A stretch of DNA of 64,000 nt from VRUE01 sp963837735 (GTDB taxonomy: Bacteria; Actinomycetota; Thermoleophilia; Solirubrobacterales; 70-9). The notes below the pieces were generated by a model. The model was not told the origin of the DNA. It worked only from the letters and a program-made list of their open reading frames with translations, and searched no databases. The stretch is from assembly GCA_963837735.1 (NCBI GenBank), contig CAWIOM010000004.1:310001-374000 (forward strand), in the 5' to 3' direction. Positions 36,646 through 45,907 of the stretch are shown in pieces. The position numbers and the translations under genes are program-made. Each line of letters opens with the position of its first letter. Position 1 is the stretch's first letter.

Positions 36646-37070
36646 AGGTCGAGCCGGAAGACGTCGCCGTACTGCTCGAGCAGGGCCGGAAAGTCGACCT
36701 CGCGGCCCGCGGCGATGTCGCCTCCCTCGCGGAAGAGGCCGTCGAGGGCCCGGAACCACTCCTCGGTGCGCCCGCCCGGCGTCGTCACCCAGCGGACACG
36801 GGCCTCGACCTCGCCCGGGTTCCACATCTGGTGTACCTGGCCGCGGCCGATCTCGATCCGCTCGCCCGCGGCGAGCTCGCGCTCCTCGCCGTCGACGCGG
36901 GTCGCGACCGACCCCTCGAGGACCTCGAAGCGCTCGTCCTGGGCGGGATGGAAGTGCGCCGGGGCCGGCGAGCCGCCGGGCCGGTAGGTGGCCTCCGCCT
37001 CGAACGCCTCCTCACTCGAGGAGACGATCTCCAGCGAACCGTGGGGCCCGATCCTGAGCGTCTCGTTCAT
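36642..37070 (-). CDS. Cupin-domain protein
   Basis: A 142-aa cupin: motif 1 is PAHFHPAQDERFEVLEGSVA (metal histidines and glutamate), motif 2 is RIEIGRGQVHQMWNPG. The C-terminal helix (FRALDGLFREGGDIA) resembles the tail of other actinobacterial cupins of unknown substrate. ATG 37070 is 8 nt after TACCAT (37079-37084), suggesting a leaderless transcript. It is coupled to the small cysteine protein downstream and divergent from recD2. Confidence 0.82.
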   Translation of the reverse strand: MNETLRIGPHGSLEIVSSSEEAFEAEATYRPGGSPAPAHFHPAQDERFEVLEGSVATRVDGEERELAAGERIEIGRGQVHQMWNPGEVEARVRWVTTPGGRTEEWFRALDGLFREGGDIAAGREVDFPALLEQYGDVFRLDL

Positions 37071-37151
37071 CGGCCCCGATGGTAGGCGTTCCGCGGAAAA
37101 TGCGGCCCCCGATGGGGGGATGCCGCCTCGACGGGGGCTAGCTTTGAAGCC

Positions 37152-39275
37152 ATGGAGGGCATGGCGACACTGTTCGGGGCCGAGGCGACCGAATACGCGG
37201 CCACCGTCGAGGTGATCGGCGTGATCTTCAGCGCCGAGGACGACGGCTACGCGGTGCTCGAGGTCGAGGACACCGAGACGGGCGACGGCTTCGCCCTGGT
37301 CGGCCCGGTCGCCCACCTGAGCGCCGGCGACCGCGCCGAGGTGAGCGGCGAGTGGCAGACCCACTCGCGCTACGGCCGCCAGCTCCGCGCCCGCGGGGCG
37401 CTTCCGCTCGATCCCGCCGACCGTGCCGGGCGGGTCGCCTACCTGACCTCGCTGCGCCACATCGGGCCCGCCCGGGCCGAACGACTCGTCGAGGAGCACG
37501 GCGAGTCGGTGCTCAGCGCGATCTCGGCTGACCCGGCGGGCGTCTTCGGCGCCCTGCGTGGAGTGAGCGGCAAGCAGGCCGCCGCGGCCGCCGAGTCGTG
37601 GCAGGCCTCGCGGGCGGTGCGCGACCTCCACGTCCAACTCGCTCCGCACGGACTCGCCCACCTCGCCGCTCCGATCCACAACCGATTCGGCGAGCGCTCG
37701 ATGGCGGTCCTCCAGGAGGACCCCTACCGACTGACCGAGGTCGACGGAGTCGGATTCGCCCGCGCCGACAGGATCGCCCTCGCTGCCGACGTGCCGCCGG
37801 AGTCGAGCCGCCGCGCCCAGGCCGCCGCCCTCTACGCACTCGCCGAGGCCGAGCAGCAGGGCCACACCTACCTGCCCCTCGAAGAGCTCGCCGCGCGGAC
37901 GGAAGGGCTGATCGGCCTCGCCCCCGATCCCGACGTGATCGCCGAAGCCCGCGGCCTGGCGCTCGACGAGCATCGGGCCTACCGCGAGCCGACCCTGGAG
38001 AGCGAGATCGCGGTCGCCGAGGCCCTGCGCGCCCGCTGCGCCGCGCCCCCTGATCTGGAACACGATCCCGGCGAGGCGCCCGAGGGCAGTCTCACCGACG
38101 AGCAGTGGGCGGCGGTGCGGGGGGCCTTTGCGGCGCGGGTCTCGGTCCTCACCGGCGGTCCCGGGGTCGGTAAGACGGTCTGCACACGAGCGATCGTCGA
38201 GGCCGCCGTCGAGGCCGGCGCGAAGATCGCGCTATGCGCGCCGACAGGCCGCGCGGCCCGCCGGCTCGAGGAGGCGACGGGAACGGAGGCGCAGACGATC
38301 CACCGCATGCTCGAGTGGCAGCCGGGCAGGGAGCCGGCGTTCCGGCCCGGCCACCCGCTGCCGGCCGAATTGGTGATCGTCGACGAGTCCTCGATGCTCA
38401 ACCTGCGCCTGACCCGGGTCCTGCTCGAGGGGCTCGCCGAGACGACCCACGTGGTCCTGGTCGGCGACGCGGACCAGCTGCCGCCGATCGGGGCGGGCAA
38501 GCCCTTCGCAGACCTGATCGCCTCGGGAATCGCGCCGGTCGTCCGGCTCAACCAGATCTTCCGCCAGGCGGCGCGGTCGATGATCACGACCGCGGCCCAC
38601 GAGATCAACAGCGGCCGTCAGCCCCACCTCGAGCCCGAAAGCGGGCAGGAGCACGACTTCTTCTTCATCGACCGACCGCTCCCGGAGAGGGCGCTGGAGA
38701 CGGTGGTCGAGGTGGTCGCCGAGCGGGTGCCGAAACGGTTCGGCATGGACCCCGTCCGCGACGTCCAGGTGCTGGCGCCGATGTACAGGGGGGCGGTCGG
38801 CATCGACGCCCTCAACGAGCGCCTCCAACAGCGGCTCAACCCTGAAGGCCGCACCGTGCTCGGCGGCCGCTTCCGGCTCGGCGACCGGCTGATCCAGACC
38901 CGAAACTCCCATGAGCTGGGCCTGATGAACGGATCGATCGTCTTCCTCCGCGACGACGACCCCGACGAGGAGCAGATCGTCGTCGACACCGACGACGGCG
39001 AAACGCTTTCGATTCCCCACGGCGAGACCGCGACCCTGCGGCTCGCCTACGCGATCTCCGTCCACAAGGCGCAGGGGAGCGAGGTGCCGGTGGTGGTCGG
39101 CGTCTGCCACCGTTCGCACATGAGGATGCTGACCCGGCCCCTGCTCTACACCGCGATCACGCGGGCCCGCAGCACCTGCGTGCTGGTCGGCGACCCGGCC
39201 GCACTGCGGGCCGCGGTCCGCCGCGACGACGGCGGCGGGCGCCACTCGGGGCTGGCGGAGCGCCTGCTCGGGTGA
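37152..39275 (+). CDS. recD2: ATP-dependent RecD2-like DNA helicase
   Basis: A 707-aa SF1B 5'-3' helicase. The N-terminal OB-like region (VEVIGVIFSAEDDGYAVLEV) and helix-hairpin-helix segment (SLRHIGPARAERLVEEHG) precede Walker A LTGGPGVGKT (about residue 334), the DEAD-like Walker B VIVDESSMLN, QLPPIGAGKPFADLI and the late motif AYAISVHKAQGSEVPVVV. The layout and length match RecD2, which acts without RecBC. ATG 37152 is 7 nt after TAGCTT (37139-37144). Its stop overlaps the next gene (GTGA). Confidence 0.94.
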   Translation: MEGMATLFGAEATEYAATVEVIGVIFSAEDDGYAVLEVEDTETGDGFALVGPVAHLSAGDRAEVSGEWQTHSRYGRQLRARGALPLDPADRAGRVAYLTSLRHIGPARAERLVEEHGESVLSAISADPAGVFGALRGVSGKQAAAAAESWQASRAVRDLHVQLAPHGLAHLAAPIHNRFGERSMAVLQEDPYRLTEVDGVGFARADRIALAADVPPESSRRAQAAALYALAEAEQQGHTYLPLEELAARTEGLIGLAPDPDVIAEARGLALDEHRAYREPTLESEIAVAEALRARCAAPPDLEHDPGEAPEGSLTDEQWAAVRGAFAARVSVLTGGPGVGKTVCTRAIVEAAVEAGAKIALCAPTGRAARRLEEATGTEAQTIHRMLEWQPGREPAFRPGHPLPAELVIVDESSMLNLRLTRVLLEGLAETTHVVLVGDADQLPPIGAGKPFADLIASGIAPVVRLNQIFRQAARSMITTAAHEINSGRQPHLEPESGQEHDFFFIDRPLPERALETVVEVVAERVPKRFGMDPVRDVQVLAPMYRGAVGIDALNERLQQRLNPEGRTVLGGRFRLGDRLIQTRNSHELGLMNGSIVFLRDDDPDEEQIVVDTDDGETLSIPHGETATLRLAYAISVHKAQGSEVPVVVGVCHRSHMRMLTRPLLYTAITRARSTCVLVGDPAALRAAVRRDDGGGRHSGLAERLLG

Positions 39276-39991
39276 ACAACGGTCCCGGTGGCCGCCCGGC
39301 GGAGGAGGCCCGCTGGCGGCCACCGCTCGCCGAGATCGGCGTCACGTTGGCGGGGATCGCCCTGCTGGCGGTGCTCGTGCTGGCCGTCCCCGATCTGCGC
39401 GACGCCTTCCAGGCTGCGGTCCGCGGCGATTCCGCCGAGGTCCGCGAAGAGCTGGACGGGCTCGGCGTCTTCGGGCCGCTGCTGATCGTCGGCCTGGCGC
39501 TGATCCACTCCGTCGTCTTCTACCCGGCCGAGATCGTCGACGCCGCGGCCGGCTTCGCATATGGGTTCCTGCCGGGACTCGCCCTGGTGATGGTGGGCTG
39601 GCTGCTCTCCGGGCTGCTCTGTTACGCGGTCGGCCGCACGGTCGCGCGGCCGCTGCTCGATCGTTGGCTCGGCCCGAGCCGGTTCGAGCGTGCCGAGGCG
39701 ATTCTCGAGCGCGGCGGCCCGACCCTCCTGATCGCGATCCGGCTTATCCCGATCGTTCCCTTCAGCCTCGTCTCCTACGCCGCGGGGGCAGCCCGGGTCC
39801 CACCCTGGCGTTTCGCCTGGACGACCGTGGTCGGCTACCTGCCGATCACGGCGCTCGCCGTCTACTTCGGTACGAGGGTGGAGGGACTGGGCCCGACCGA
39901 CCCGCTGGCGCTGGGCAGCGTCGCCGCACTGCTCGCCCTGCTACTCGTCGGGCACCGCATCCTGCGCCGCCACTCTCGCGAGTCAGCGTGA
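39272..39991 (+). CDS. VTT/TVP38 (DedA-like) membrane protein
   Basis: A 239-aa integral membrane protein with a first helix LAGIALLAVLVLAVPDL, the re-entrant-type block YPAEIVDAAAGFAYGFLPGL, LLSGLLCYAVGRTVARPLLD and the family signature IAIRLIPIVPFSLVSYAAGA. Related proteins have been linked to lipid scrambling and membrane homeostasis; the specific role here is unknown. Start GTG 39272 overlaps recD2 (GTGA). It converges with the subtilase-like gene, sharing 9 bp. Confidence 0.88.
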   Translation: MNNGPGGRPAEEARWRPPLAEIGVTLAGIALLAVLVLAVPDLRDAFQAAVRGDSAEVREELDGLGVFGPLLIVGLALIHSVVFYPAEIVDAAAGFAYGFLPGLALVMVGWLLSGLLCYAVGRTVARPLLDRWLGPSRFERAEAILERGGPTLLIAIRLIPIVPFSLVSYAAGAARVPPWRFAWTTVVGYLPITALAVYFGTRVEGLGPTDPLALGSVAALLALLLVGHRILRRHSRESA

Positions 39992-42397
39992 GTGCGACCG
40001 GTGGCGAACCGAGAAGCGATGGCCGACCCGCTTGACCCTGAAGCGGAACGTCGCGGGCGTCTTGTCGACGTTGCCGGCCGCGTCGACAGCCATCGCCCGC
40101 ATCACGTGGCGGCCGCGGCCGAAGCGCCGGCCGAAGCGCCGCGAGCAGAAATGGACCAGGCCCCCGTCGACGCGACAAACGAAGCTGGAGCCCGGCTCGT
40201 TCGAGACGAAGCGGAACACGGCCTTCGCCCGCCGCCGGCGGGTGCGGATCCTGTGGCGGGGGTGGGCGGTGAACCTGGTCCGGGGAGCGATCGTGTCCAC
40301 CGTGAAGCTGACCGTCTGGCTGGTCCCGACCCTGCCGGCCAGATCTTCGCCACGCACGGCGAACCCGTGCGGGCCGTCGCGCAGCGGGGAGGGCGGCGTG
40401 AAGGGTGAGGCGCAGGGGGTCGGCGGCGCGCCGTCGAGTGAGCAGGCGAAGGAGACCGGGCGGTTGGCGGTGAAGCCGATGCTGGGCGAGGCGTTCTTGC
40501 CGATCGCGGGCGGCGGGTTGACGATCGTGATCGCCGGCGGCAGGGCGACGTCTTCGAGCATCCTGTGGGCGTCGAGAAGCCCAGCCCCGACGGCATCGGG
40601 ACCGAAGCTCCCAACCGGTCTCGCCGTCGCCGCGAGGCCGGCGCCGATCTGCGCCGGCGTCAGCGATGGGTTCGCCTGGCTGGCGAGCGCCGCGACCGCC
40701 GCCGCGTGCGGTGCCGAGGCCGAGGTGCCGCAGAAGCGGTAGACACCGCCGACTTTGGTCGCGAAGAAGGTCGTCCGGCCGCAGTCGGTGGCGACGAAGT
40801 CGGGCTTCGCGATCGCCTGTTCGAGCGGCGCCGCCGCCGTGACGCCGAGGACGGGGCCGAAGCGGTGTGTGACCGGGCCACGCGAGGAGTAGGCCTCGGG
40901 CGCGTTCGTGACTCCGGCCCGAATCGCCCCCACCGAGTTCGCGGCGGCGGTCCCCGAGTGTCCGTAGATCGCCGGGCCGACGAGATCGCCCCCCGCCGAG
41001 TCGGGGTACTCCGTTGCCGTCACGCCTCCCCCGTTCTGGGCGAGGATCAGCTTGATCCGCGGTTTCGCAGAAGCGTCGGCCCCCGGGTTGCAGCCTTTTT
41101 CTTCTTCAGCTTCTTTTTCAGAGCTGAAACAGCGGTCGATCACGAGCTGGACTTCTGTTTCGGCGCCCTTGTTCTCCCAGCTGAAGAACTCGACCGGTCT
41201 CTGCGTGCCTTCGGCGCCGACGTTGTTTTCGGTGCTGCCGATCAGCTGCGCTTTCGAGTTGAGCAGCGGTTTGCCGGTCGCGTCGAGGAGATAGGCGTCG
41301 ATGTCGGCCTTGACCCCGTGCCAGGGTTCGGCCCATTGCATGTCGACCGTCAGTTCTTCGCCTTTTTCGACGCTGATCCCGAAGGTGTTGTCTTCGTTGC
41401 CGGCCCCGGGGGCCGGGTCGAAGTCAAGGCAGTTGTCGGTGACCGGCGCCGCGGCTTTGAGCAGTGGCGGGCAACTCGCCGCGTCGCGGAATTGGGGCGC
41501 TTCCCAGGAGGCGACGTCCCGGCCGCCGACGATCAGATTGTCGTTGCCGGCGGCCGAGAAGTAGGAGACCCCTTTGCCGACGACTTCGTTGATCGCAACC
41601 GCGATGGGCCCGTCCTGGAAGAACGGCTCTTCGAGGTAGCCGACGTCGTCGACGATCACCGAAGCGCCGGCTGACGCCAGGCTCCGGATGTTGTTGGCGA
41701 AGGCCGTTTCGCCCGTGAATGCGGTCGCGAAGGAGATCCTTGCCCCGGGCGCGAGATCGTGGACGATCTGCGCCATCCCCCTTCCCTCGTCGGCCGATTC
41801 GCCGGAGAAGAAGTCGCTGAGCACCCCGACCGGCTGCGTGTAGCCGCAGGGGTTTGCGGCCCCGGGCAGGTCGCCGCTGGCGACGTCGGCCGCGGCATCG
41901 GTTGCCGCTCCGCTGTCCGTGTCGAAGGAGTCGGAGAGGATCCCGACGGTGACACCGCTGCCGTCGACGCCAAAGTCGGCGCGCGCTTCGGCCGCAGCGA
42001 GCTGGGTGTCGCCTTCGGAGTCGACCGAGCCGCAGGTGCCTGAGGTGAACGGCGTCGGGACCGGATCCACACCGTCGACCCCGTCGACGGCGGAGAGCGC
42101 GCTCAGCTTCCCGGGCCGGGCTGCGACCGTGACCGTCTGATAGCGGCGACTGGCGTCGAGGACCCGGGCACCGGCGGAGCGCAGTCGATGCATCGAGGCC
42201 AGCGCGCCGTGGTCGAAGCGGACTTCCGTGAGGACCCTGCCGCCGATCCGCAGGGGGCTACCGGGGCCCTCTGCGGGAACCGCCCGCGGTTCCGGATGCT
42301 GCAGGGCGCTCGCCGGCGCCGCGACCACGCCGGACAGCGCCAGCGCCCCAAGGACGAGCGCGGCCACGCGGCGCGTTCGGTTCCCGGCGGGCGTCAT
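39983..42397 (-). CDS. Secreted subtilase-like (S8) serine protease with Glu in the His position
   Basis: About 804 aa from ATG 42397, with signal peptide VAALVLGALALSGVVAAPAS. The S8 core has VTVGILSDSFD (catalytic Asp, about 151) and CGTSASAPHAAAVAALA (catalytic Ser, about 557). Where S8 proteases have HGT...APG, this reads DEGRGMAQIVHDLAPGA (about 203), so a Glu replaces the expected His. Two Ig-like C-terminal segments follow. Glu and Lys codons are often GAA/AAA, unlike neighbours. A start at 42436 is possible but spoils the signal peptide. The gene lies 61 bp after the YHYH gene. Confidence 0.85.
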   Translation of the reverse strand: MTPAGNRTRRVAALVLGALALSGVVAAPASALQHPEPRAVPAEGPGSPLRIGGRVLTEVRFDHGALASMHRLRSAGARVLDASRRYQTVTVAARPGKLSALSAVDGVDGVDPVPTPFTSGTCGSVDSEGDTQLAAAEARADFGVDGSGVTVGILSDSFDTDSGAATDAAADVASGDLPGAANPCGYTQPVGVLSDFFSGESADEGRGMAQIVHDLAPGARISFATAFTGETAFANNIRSLASAGASVIVDDVGYLEEPFFQDGPIAVAINEVVGKGVSYFSAAGNDNLIVGGRDVASWEAPQFRDAASCPPLLKAAAPVTDNCLDFDPAPGAGNEDNTFGISVEKGEELTVDMQWAEPWHGVKADIDAYLLDATGKPLLNSKAQLIGSTENNVGAEGTQRPVEFFSWENKGAETEVQLVIDRCFSSEKEAEEEKGCNPGADASAKPRIKLILAQNGGGVTATEYPDSAGGDLVGPAIYGHSGTAAANSVGAIRAGVTNAPEAYSSRGPVTHRFGPVLGVTAAAPLEQAIAKPDFVATDCGRTTFFATKVGGVYRFCGTSASAPHAAAVAALASQANPSLTPAQIGAGLAATARPVGSFGPDAVGAGLLDAHRMLEDVALPPAITIVNPPPAIGKNASPSIGFTANRPVSFACSLDGAPPTPCASPFTPPSPLRDGPHGFAVRGEDLAGRVGTSQTVSFTVDTIAPRTRFTAHPRHRIRTRRRRAKAVFRFVSNEPGSSFVCRVDGGLVHFCSRRFGRRFGRGRHVMRAMAVDAAGNVDKTPATFRFRVKRVGHRFSVRHRSHSR

Positions 42398-42458
42398 CGC
42401 TTGGAGTATCGACCGGTGTTGACTCCCACTAAACACATTCAGACGCAGATCCGAGCGC

Positions 42459-43382
42459 TCAACCGCTTCCCCTCACGGCACCCCGGAAGCAGCCGAGAGT
42501 GTAGGGGTACTCAAGCGTCGCGTTGTAGTGATAGATCCGCTGCCGGCGACCTTCGAACCAGACCCTGCTGGTCTGCCCGTGGCAGGCGTCGAGGTCCGCG
42601 TCGGTGAGCAGCTTGCCGCCGGTCCCGCGCGGGCCGTAGATCGGGTAGCCGTCGAGCGCCCAGCCGACCAGGCCAGAGGGCTTCTTCGTCGATTCCCCGG
42701 CCGTCAGGCAGGAGGGGATCGAGTGGTAGTGGTAGACGCCCTGCTGCTGGGGGTGCCCGCCGCAGGAGTCCTGGACCTCGTGGGCGACGGCGTCGCGGTC
42801 TTCCGCGTCGAGCGCGTCGAAGATCGCCACCCCGTTCTTGGCGATCCCGATCGGGCCGCCCGAGAGGCAGCCGGGCCGCGACGCCTTCCGGGGATGGCGC
42901 GGCAGCGAGTAGGAGGCACTCTGGGCGCGGATCGAGTTCGGGTTGCGGTCGTAGCGGTAGGCGTCGTCGCCGGCCTGGATCGGGAATTCGCCCGTCGTCT
43001 GCTTGCGGGGAAGCCCGTTGCCGGTGAACACCCGGCGCCGCTTGGTCAGCCTGGTCCGCAGGGCGCCCGACCAGTGGACCGAGCCGTCGACGATCGCCTT
43101 CGCGGTCAGGTCGTAGGTGCCGTCGGCGCGGATCCAGGGCCCTTCCGTGAAGGCGCCGGCCCCTCCGGGCGGGGCCATCCCGGCGTGGCAGACGTAGACG
43201 TAGCCCCGCCGGGCGCTGGAGGTGGTCACCTTGCCGTCGCCGATCGGCAGGAAGGCCGGGTTGACGGACGATGAGCCCGACGCTGCCAGGGTGGCGCCGC
43301 CGGCGGCAAACCCGGTCAGCGCCATCACGGCGGCGCAGAGGCCGAGCGGGGCCAGCACCTGCTTGAAGGTCGAACGGCTCAT
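42459..43382 (-). CDS. Secreted YHYH-domain protein
   Basis: A 307-aa exported protein: signal-like MSRSTFKQVLAPLGLCAAVM, then the family signature GVYHYHSIPSC and GWALDGYPIYGP, plus several cysteines (GCLSGG, SCGG, ACHG, GCFRG) fitting disulfides outside the cell. YHYH-domain proteins are of unknown function. ATG 43382 has GGGAG 6 nt upstream; a GTG two codons earlier is possible. It precedes the subtilase-like gene by 61 bp in the same direction and may share its transcript. Confidence 0.82.
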   Translation of the reverse strand: MSRSTFKQVLAPLGLCAAVMALTGFAAGGATLAASGSSSVNPAFLPIGDGKVTTSSARRGYVYVCHAGMAPPGGAGAFTEGPWIRADGTYDLTAKAIVDGSVHWSGALRTRLTKRRRVFTGNGLPRKQTTGEFPIQAGDDAYRYDRNPNSIRAQSASYSLPRHPRKASRPGCLSGGPIGIAKNGVAIFDALDAEDRDAVAHEVQDSCGGHPQQQGVYHYHSIPSCLTAGESTKKPSGLVGWALDGYPIYGPRGTGGKLLTDADLDACHGQTSRVWFEGRRQRIYHYNATLEYPYTLGCFRGAVRGSG

Positions 43383-43388
43383 GATCAC

Positions 43389-43603
43389 TCCCTCTCCTCG
43401 TGGACGGCCCCAACCCTCCGCCGAGTCGATGATGACAGCGTCATGCCCAAGTAAGGGGCATGTAAGGCGATCTCGGCGCGAACCTTGCTACGGTCCCGAC
43501 TTTGGGTCGGGTCCAACAACCCGGCAAAAGGTGTGTCTAGCGCTCGCGTCCGTTGCTTCACCGCATCCTCCGCGTTCGCAGCACAATGAAGTGGAGGCAA
43601 TGC
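43389..43603 (+). other. Leader region of the cold-shock gene
   Basis: The 215-bp gap upstream of the cold-shock gene has no ORF I can support. It contains a small stem, CGGGT-CCAACA-ACCCG (near 43507-43522), and the ribosome-binding site GGAGG 7 nt before ATG 43604. Long structured leaders are common in cold-shock genes, but no specific element is recognised. Confidence 0.35.
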
Positions 43604-43810
43604 ATGCCCACTGGAACAGTCAAGTGGTTCAGCGACGATAAGGGCTACGGGTTCATCACGCCCGACGACGGCTCTAAGGACGTCTTCGTCCATCACAGCG
43701 CGATTCTCGGCGAGGGCTTCAAGTCCCTGACCGAGGGCTCCAAAGTGAGCTACGAGTCCGAGGAAGGGCCCAAAGGCCCGGCCGCGGCGAGCGTCCAGCA
43801 GACCTCGTAG
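43604..43810 (+). CDS. Cold-shock protein (CspA family)
   Basis: A 68-aa single cold-shock domain that binds single-stranded nucleic acids. RNP1 is KGYGFITPDDG and RNP2 is DVFVHHSAI; the start MPTGTVKWFSDDKGYGF is typical of actinobacterial Csp. GGAGG is 7 nt upstream. A textbook Rho-independent terminator follows, so it is monocistronic. Confidence 0.97.
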   Translation: MPTGTVKWFSDDKGYGFITPDDGSKDVFVHHSAILGEGFKSLTEGSKVSYESEEGPKGPAAASVQQTS

Positions 43811-43831
43811 CAGCTCACCGCCACTAACTTG

Positions 43832-43864
43832 ACGAGGCCCGCCTGCTGGCGGGCCTCGTTTTTG
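43832..43864 (+). terminator. Rho-independent terminator of the cold-shock gene
   Basis: A perfect 12-bp stem (ACGAGGCCCGCC and complement) with a TGCT loop, followed by TTTTTGTT. It starts 21 nt after the stop codon and ends 33 nt before the typA start. Confidence 0.95.
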
Positions 43865-43897
43865 TTGCAACCCTTTCCCCTAGATTTGCGAGCCGAG

Positions 43898-45907
43898 ATG
43901 ACCACCCGAGACGACCTCCGAAACATCGCCATAGTCGCCCACGTCGACCACGGCAAGACGACGCTGGTCGACAAGATGCTCTGGCAGACCGGTGCCTTCC
44001 GCAAGGGCCAGGAGGTTGCCGATCGAGTCATGGACTCGATGGACCTCGAGCGTGAGAAGGGGATCACGATCCTCGCCAAGAACACCGCGATCCACCACGA
44101 CGGGGTCAAGCTCAACATCGTCGACACCCCCGGCCATGCCGATTTCGGCGGCGAGGTCGAGCGCGGCCTGACCATGGTCGACGGGGTCCTGCTGCTCGTC
44201 GACGCCTCCGAGGGCCCGCTGCCGCAGACCCGCTTCGTCCTGCGAAAGGCGCTCGAGTCGAAGCTGCCGGTGATCCTCGTCGTCAACAAGGTCGACCGCC
44301 CCGACGCCCGCATCGCCGAGGTCGTCGACGAGGTCTACGAGCTCTTCATCGACCTCGACGCCGACTCCGACCAGATCGACTTTCCGATCGTCTACGCGAA
44401 CGCCAAAGCGGGCTGGGCCTCGCTCGAGGAGGGCGTCGAGGGGACCGACCTCACCCCTCTCCTCGACCTGATGCTGGAGAAGATCCCGGCCCCCGAGTAC
44501 GACCCCGACCAGCCGCTGCAGGCGCACGTGACGAATCTCGACGCCTCCCCCTACGTGGGTCGACTGGCGATCTGCCGCGTCCGCAACGGGACGATCCGCT
44601 CCGGGCAGCAGCTCGGCTGGTGCCGGGCGGACGGCTCGATCCAGAAAGCATCGGTCTCCGAGCTCTACGTGACCGAGGCGCTCGAGCGGGTGCCGGCCGA
44701 AGAGGCGGGCCCCGGCGAAATCATCGCCGTCGCCGGCATCGAAGAGGTGACGATCGGCGAGACCCTCGCCGATCCCGACGAGCCCACGCCTCTGCCGGTG
44801 ATCAGCGTCGACGAGCCCTCGCTCTCGATCCAGATCGGGATCAACACCTCGCCGCTCGCCGGCCTCGAGGGCAAGAAGCTGACCGCCCGCCAGATCCTCG
44901 ACCGGCTCGACGCGGAGCTGGTCGGCAACGTCTCGATCCGCGTCAACGACATCGGCCGCCCCGACGCCTGGGAGGTCCAGGGCCGCGGCGAGCTGCAGCT
45001 CGTCGTCCTGCTCGAGATGATGCGGCGCGAGGGCTTCGAGCTGACCGCCGGCCAGCCGCAGGTGGTCACCCACGAGGAGAACGGCAAGCTGCACGAGCCG
45101 GTCGAGCGCCTCTCGATCGACGCCCCCGAGGAGCACGTCGGCGCCGTCACCCAGCTCCTGGCCTCGCGCAAGGGCCGCATGGAGCAGATGATCAACCACT
45201 CGACGGGCTGGGTGCGGATGGAGTTCCTGGTCCCGGCTCGGGGGCTGATCGGGTTCCGCACCGAGTTCCTCACGGAGACCCGGGGGACGGGGATCATGAA
45301 CCACGTCTTCGACCGCTGGGAGCCCTGGTTCGGCGAGCTGCGGACGCGGGCCAGCGGCTCGATCGTCGCCGACCGCCGCGGCAAGACGGCGGGCTACTCG
45401 CTGGCCGGCCTGCAGGATCGCGGCACGCTCTTCGTCGGCCCCGGCGAGGAGGTCTACGAGGGGATGATCGTCGGCGAGAACGCGCGCAGCGAGGACATGG
45501 ACGTCAACGCGATCAAGGAAAAGCAGCAGACGAACATGCGAGCCGCCGGTGCCGAGGTCCTCGAGCGCCTCGAGCCGCCGACGCGGCTGACACTGGAAGC
45601 CTCGCTCGAGTTCCTGCGCGAGGACGAGTGCGTCGAAATCACCCCCGAGTCGGTCCGCCTGCGCAAGGTCGAGCTCGACAAAATCAGACGGCAGAAGACG
45701 GCGCGGGCGAAGGCCCCCGCCTGTCAGGGGGAACGGGCGGGCGGCTCGCTGGTACTCCTTTTCGCCGCTGCCCGGCAGGTTGACCGGCAGGTGCTGGTAC
45801 TTCTTCACGAGCTTGTTGAACCTGCGCTCCGAGACGGCCGTAATCTCCACCTGGAGCCGGCTCTGCGCGGTGAACGTGTGGGCGCTGTTCGGGTCTCCCC
45901 CGTGTGA
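43898..45907 (+). CDS. typA: GTP-binding protein TypA/BipA, with abnormal C-terminal extension
   Basis: Translational GTPase of the EF-G family that helps ribosome assembly and stress responses. From ATG 43898 (MTTRDDLRNIAIVAHVDHGK) the G1 loop is AHVDHGKTT, G2/G3 include EREKGITIL and DTPGHADFGGEVERG, G4 is VNKVDRP. The C-terminal domain (LIGFRTEFLTETRGTGIMNHVF) is intact. TypA usually ends shortly after the RLRKVELDKIRR region (near 45715), but the frame runs on about 65 codons to 45907 over a convergent gene. The tail is probably not native. Confidence 0.95.
   Translation: MTTRDDLRNIAIVAHVDHGKTTLVDKMLWQTGAFRKGQEVADRVMDSMDLEREKGITILAKNTAIHHDGVKLNIVDTPGHADFGGEVERGLTMVDGVLLLVDASEGPLPQTRFVLRKALESKLPVILVVNKVDRPDARIAEVVDEVYELFIDLDADSDQIDFPIVYANAKAGWASLEEGVEGTDLTPLLDLMLEKIPAPEYDPDQPLQAHVTNLDASPYVGRLAICRVRNGTIRSGQQLGWCRADGSIQKASVSELYVTEALERVPAEEAGPGEIIAVAGIEEVTIGETLADPDEPTPLPVISVDEPSLSIQIGINTSPLAGLEGKKLTARQILDRLDAELVGNVSIRVNDIGRPDAWEVQGRGELQLVVLLEMMRREGFELTAGQPQVVTHEENGKLHEPVERLSIDAPEEHVGAVTQLLASRKGRMEQMINHSTGWVRMEFLVPARGLIGFRTEFLTETRGTGIMNHVFDRWEPWFGELRTRASGSIVADRRGKTAGYSLAGLQDRGTLFVGPGEEVYEGMIVGENARSEDMDVNAIKEKQQTNMRAAGAEVLERLEPPTRLTLEASLEFLREDECVEITPESVRLRKVELDKIRRQKTARAKAPACQGERAGGSLVLLFAAARQVDRQVLVLLHELVEPALRDGRNLHLEPALRGERVGAVRVSPV

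Noticed and set aside
37092..37136. GC-rich hairpin (CCCCC-GAT-GGGGG) between the cupin and recD2
   Set aside because: It lies between two divergent -10 elements but is simple G/C runs that arise easily at this base composition; no evidence of function.
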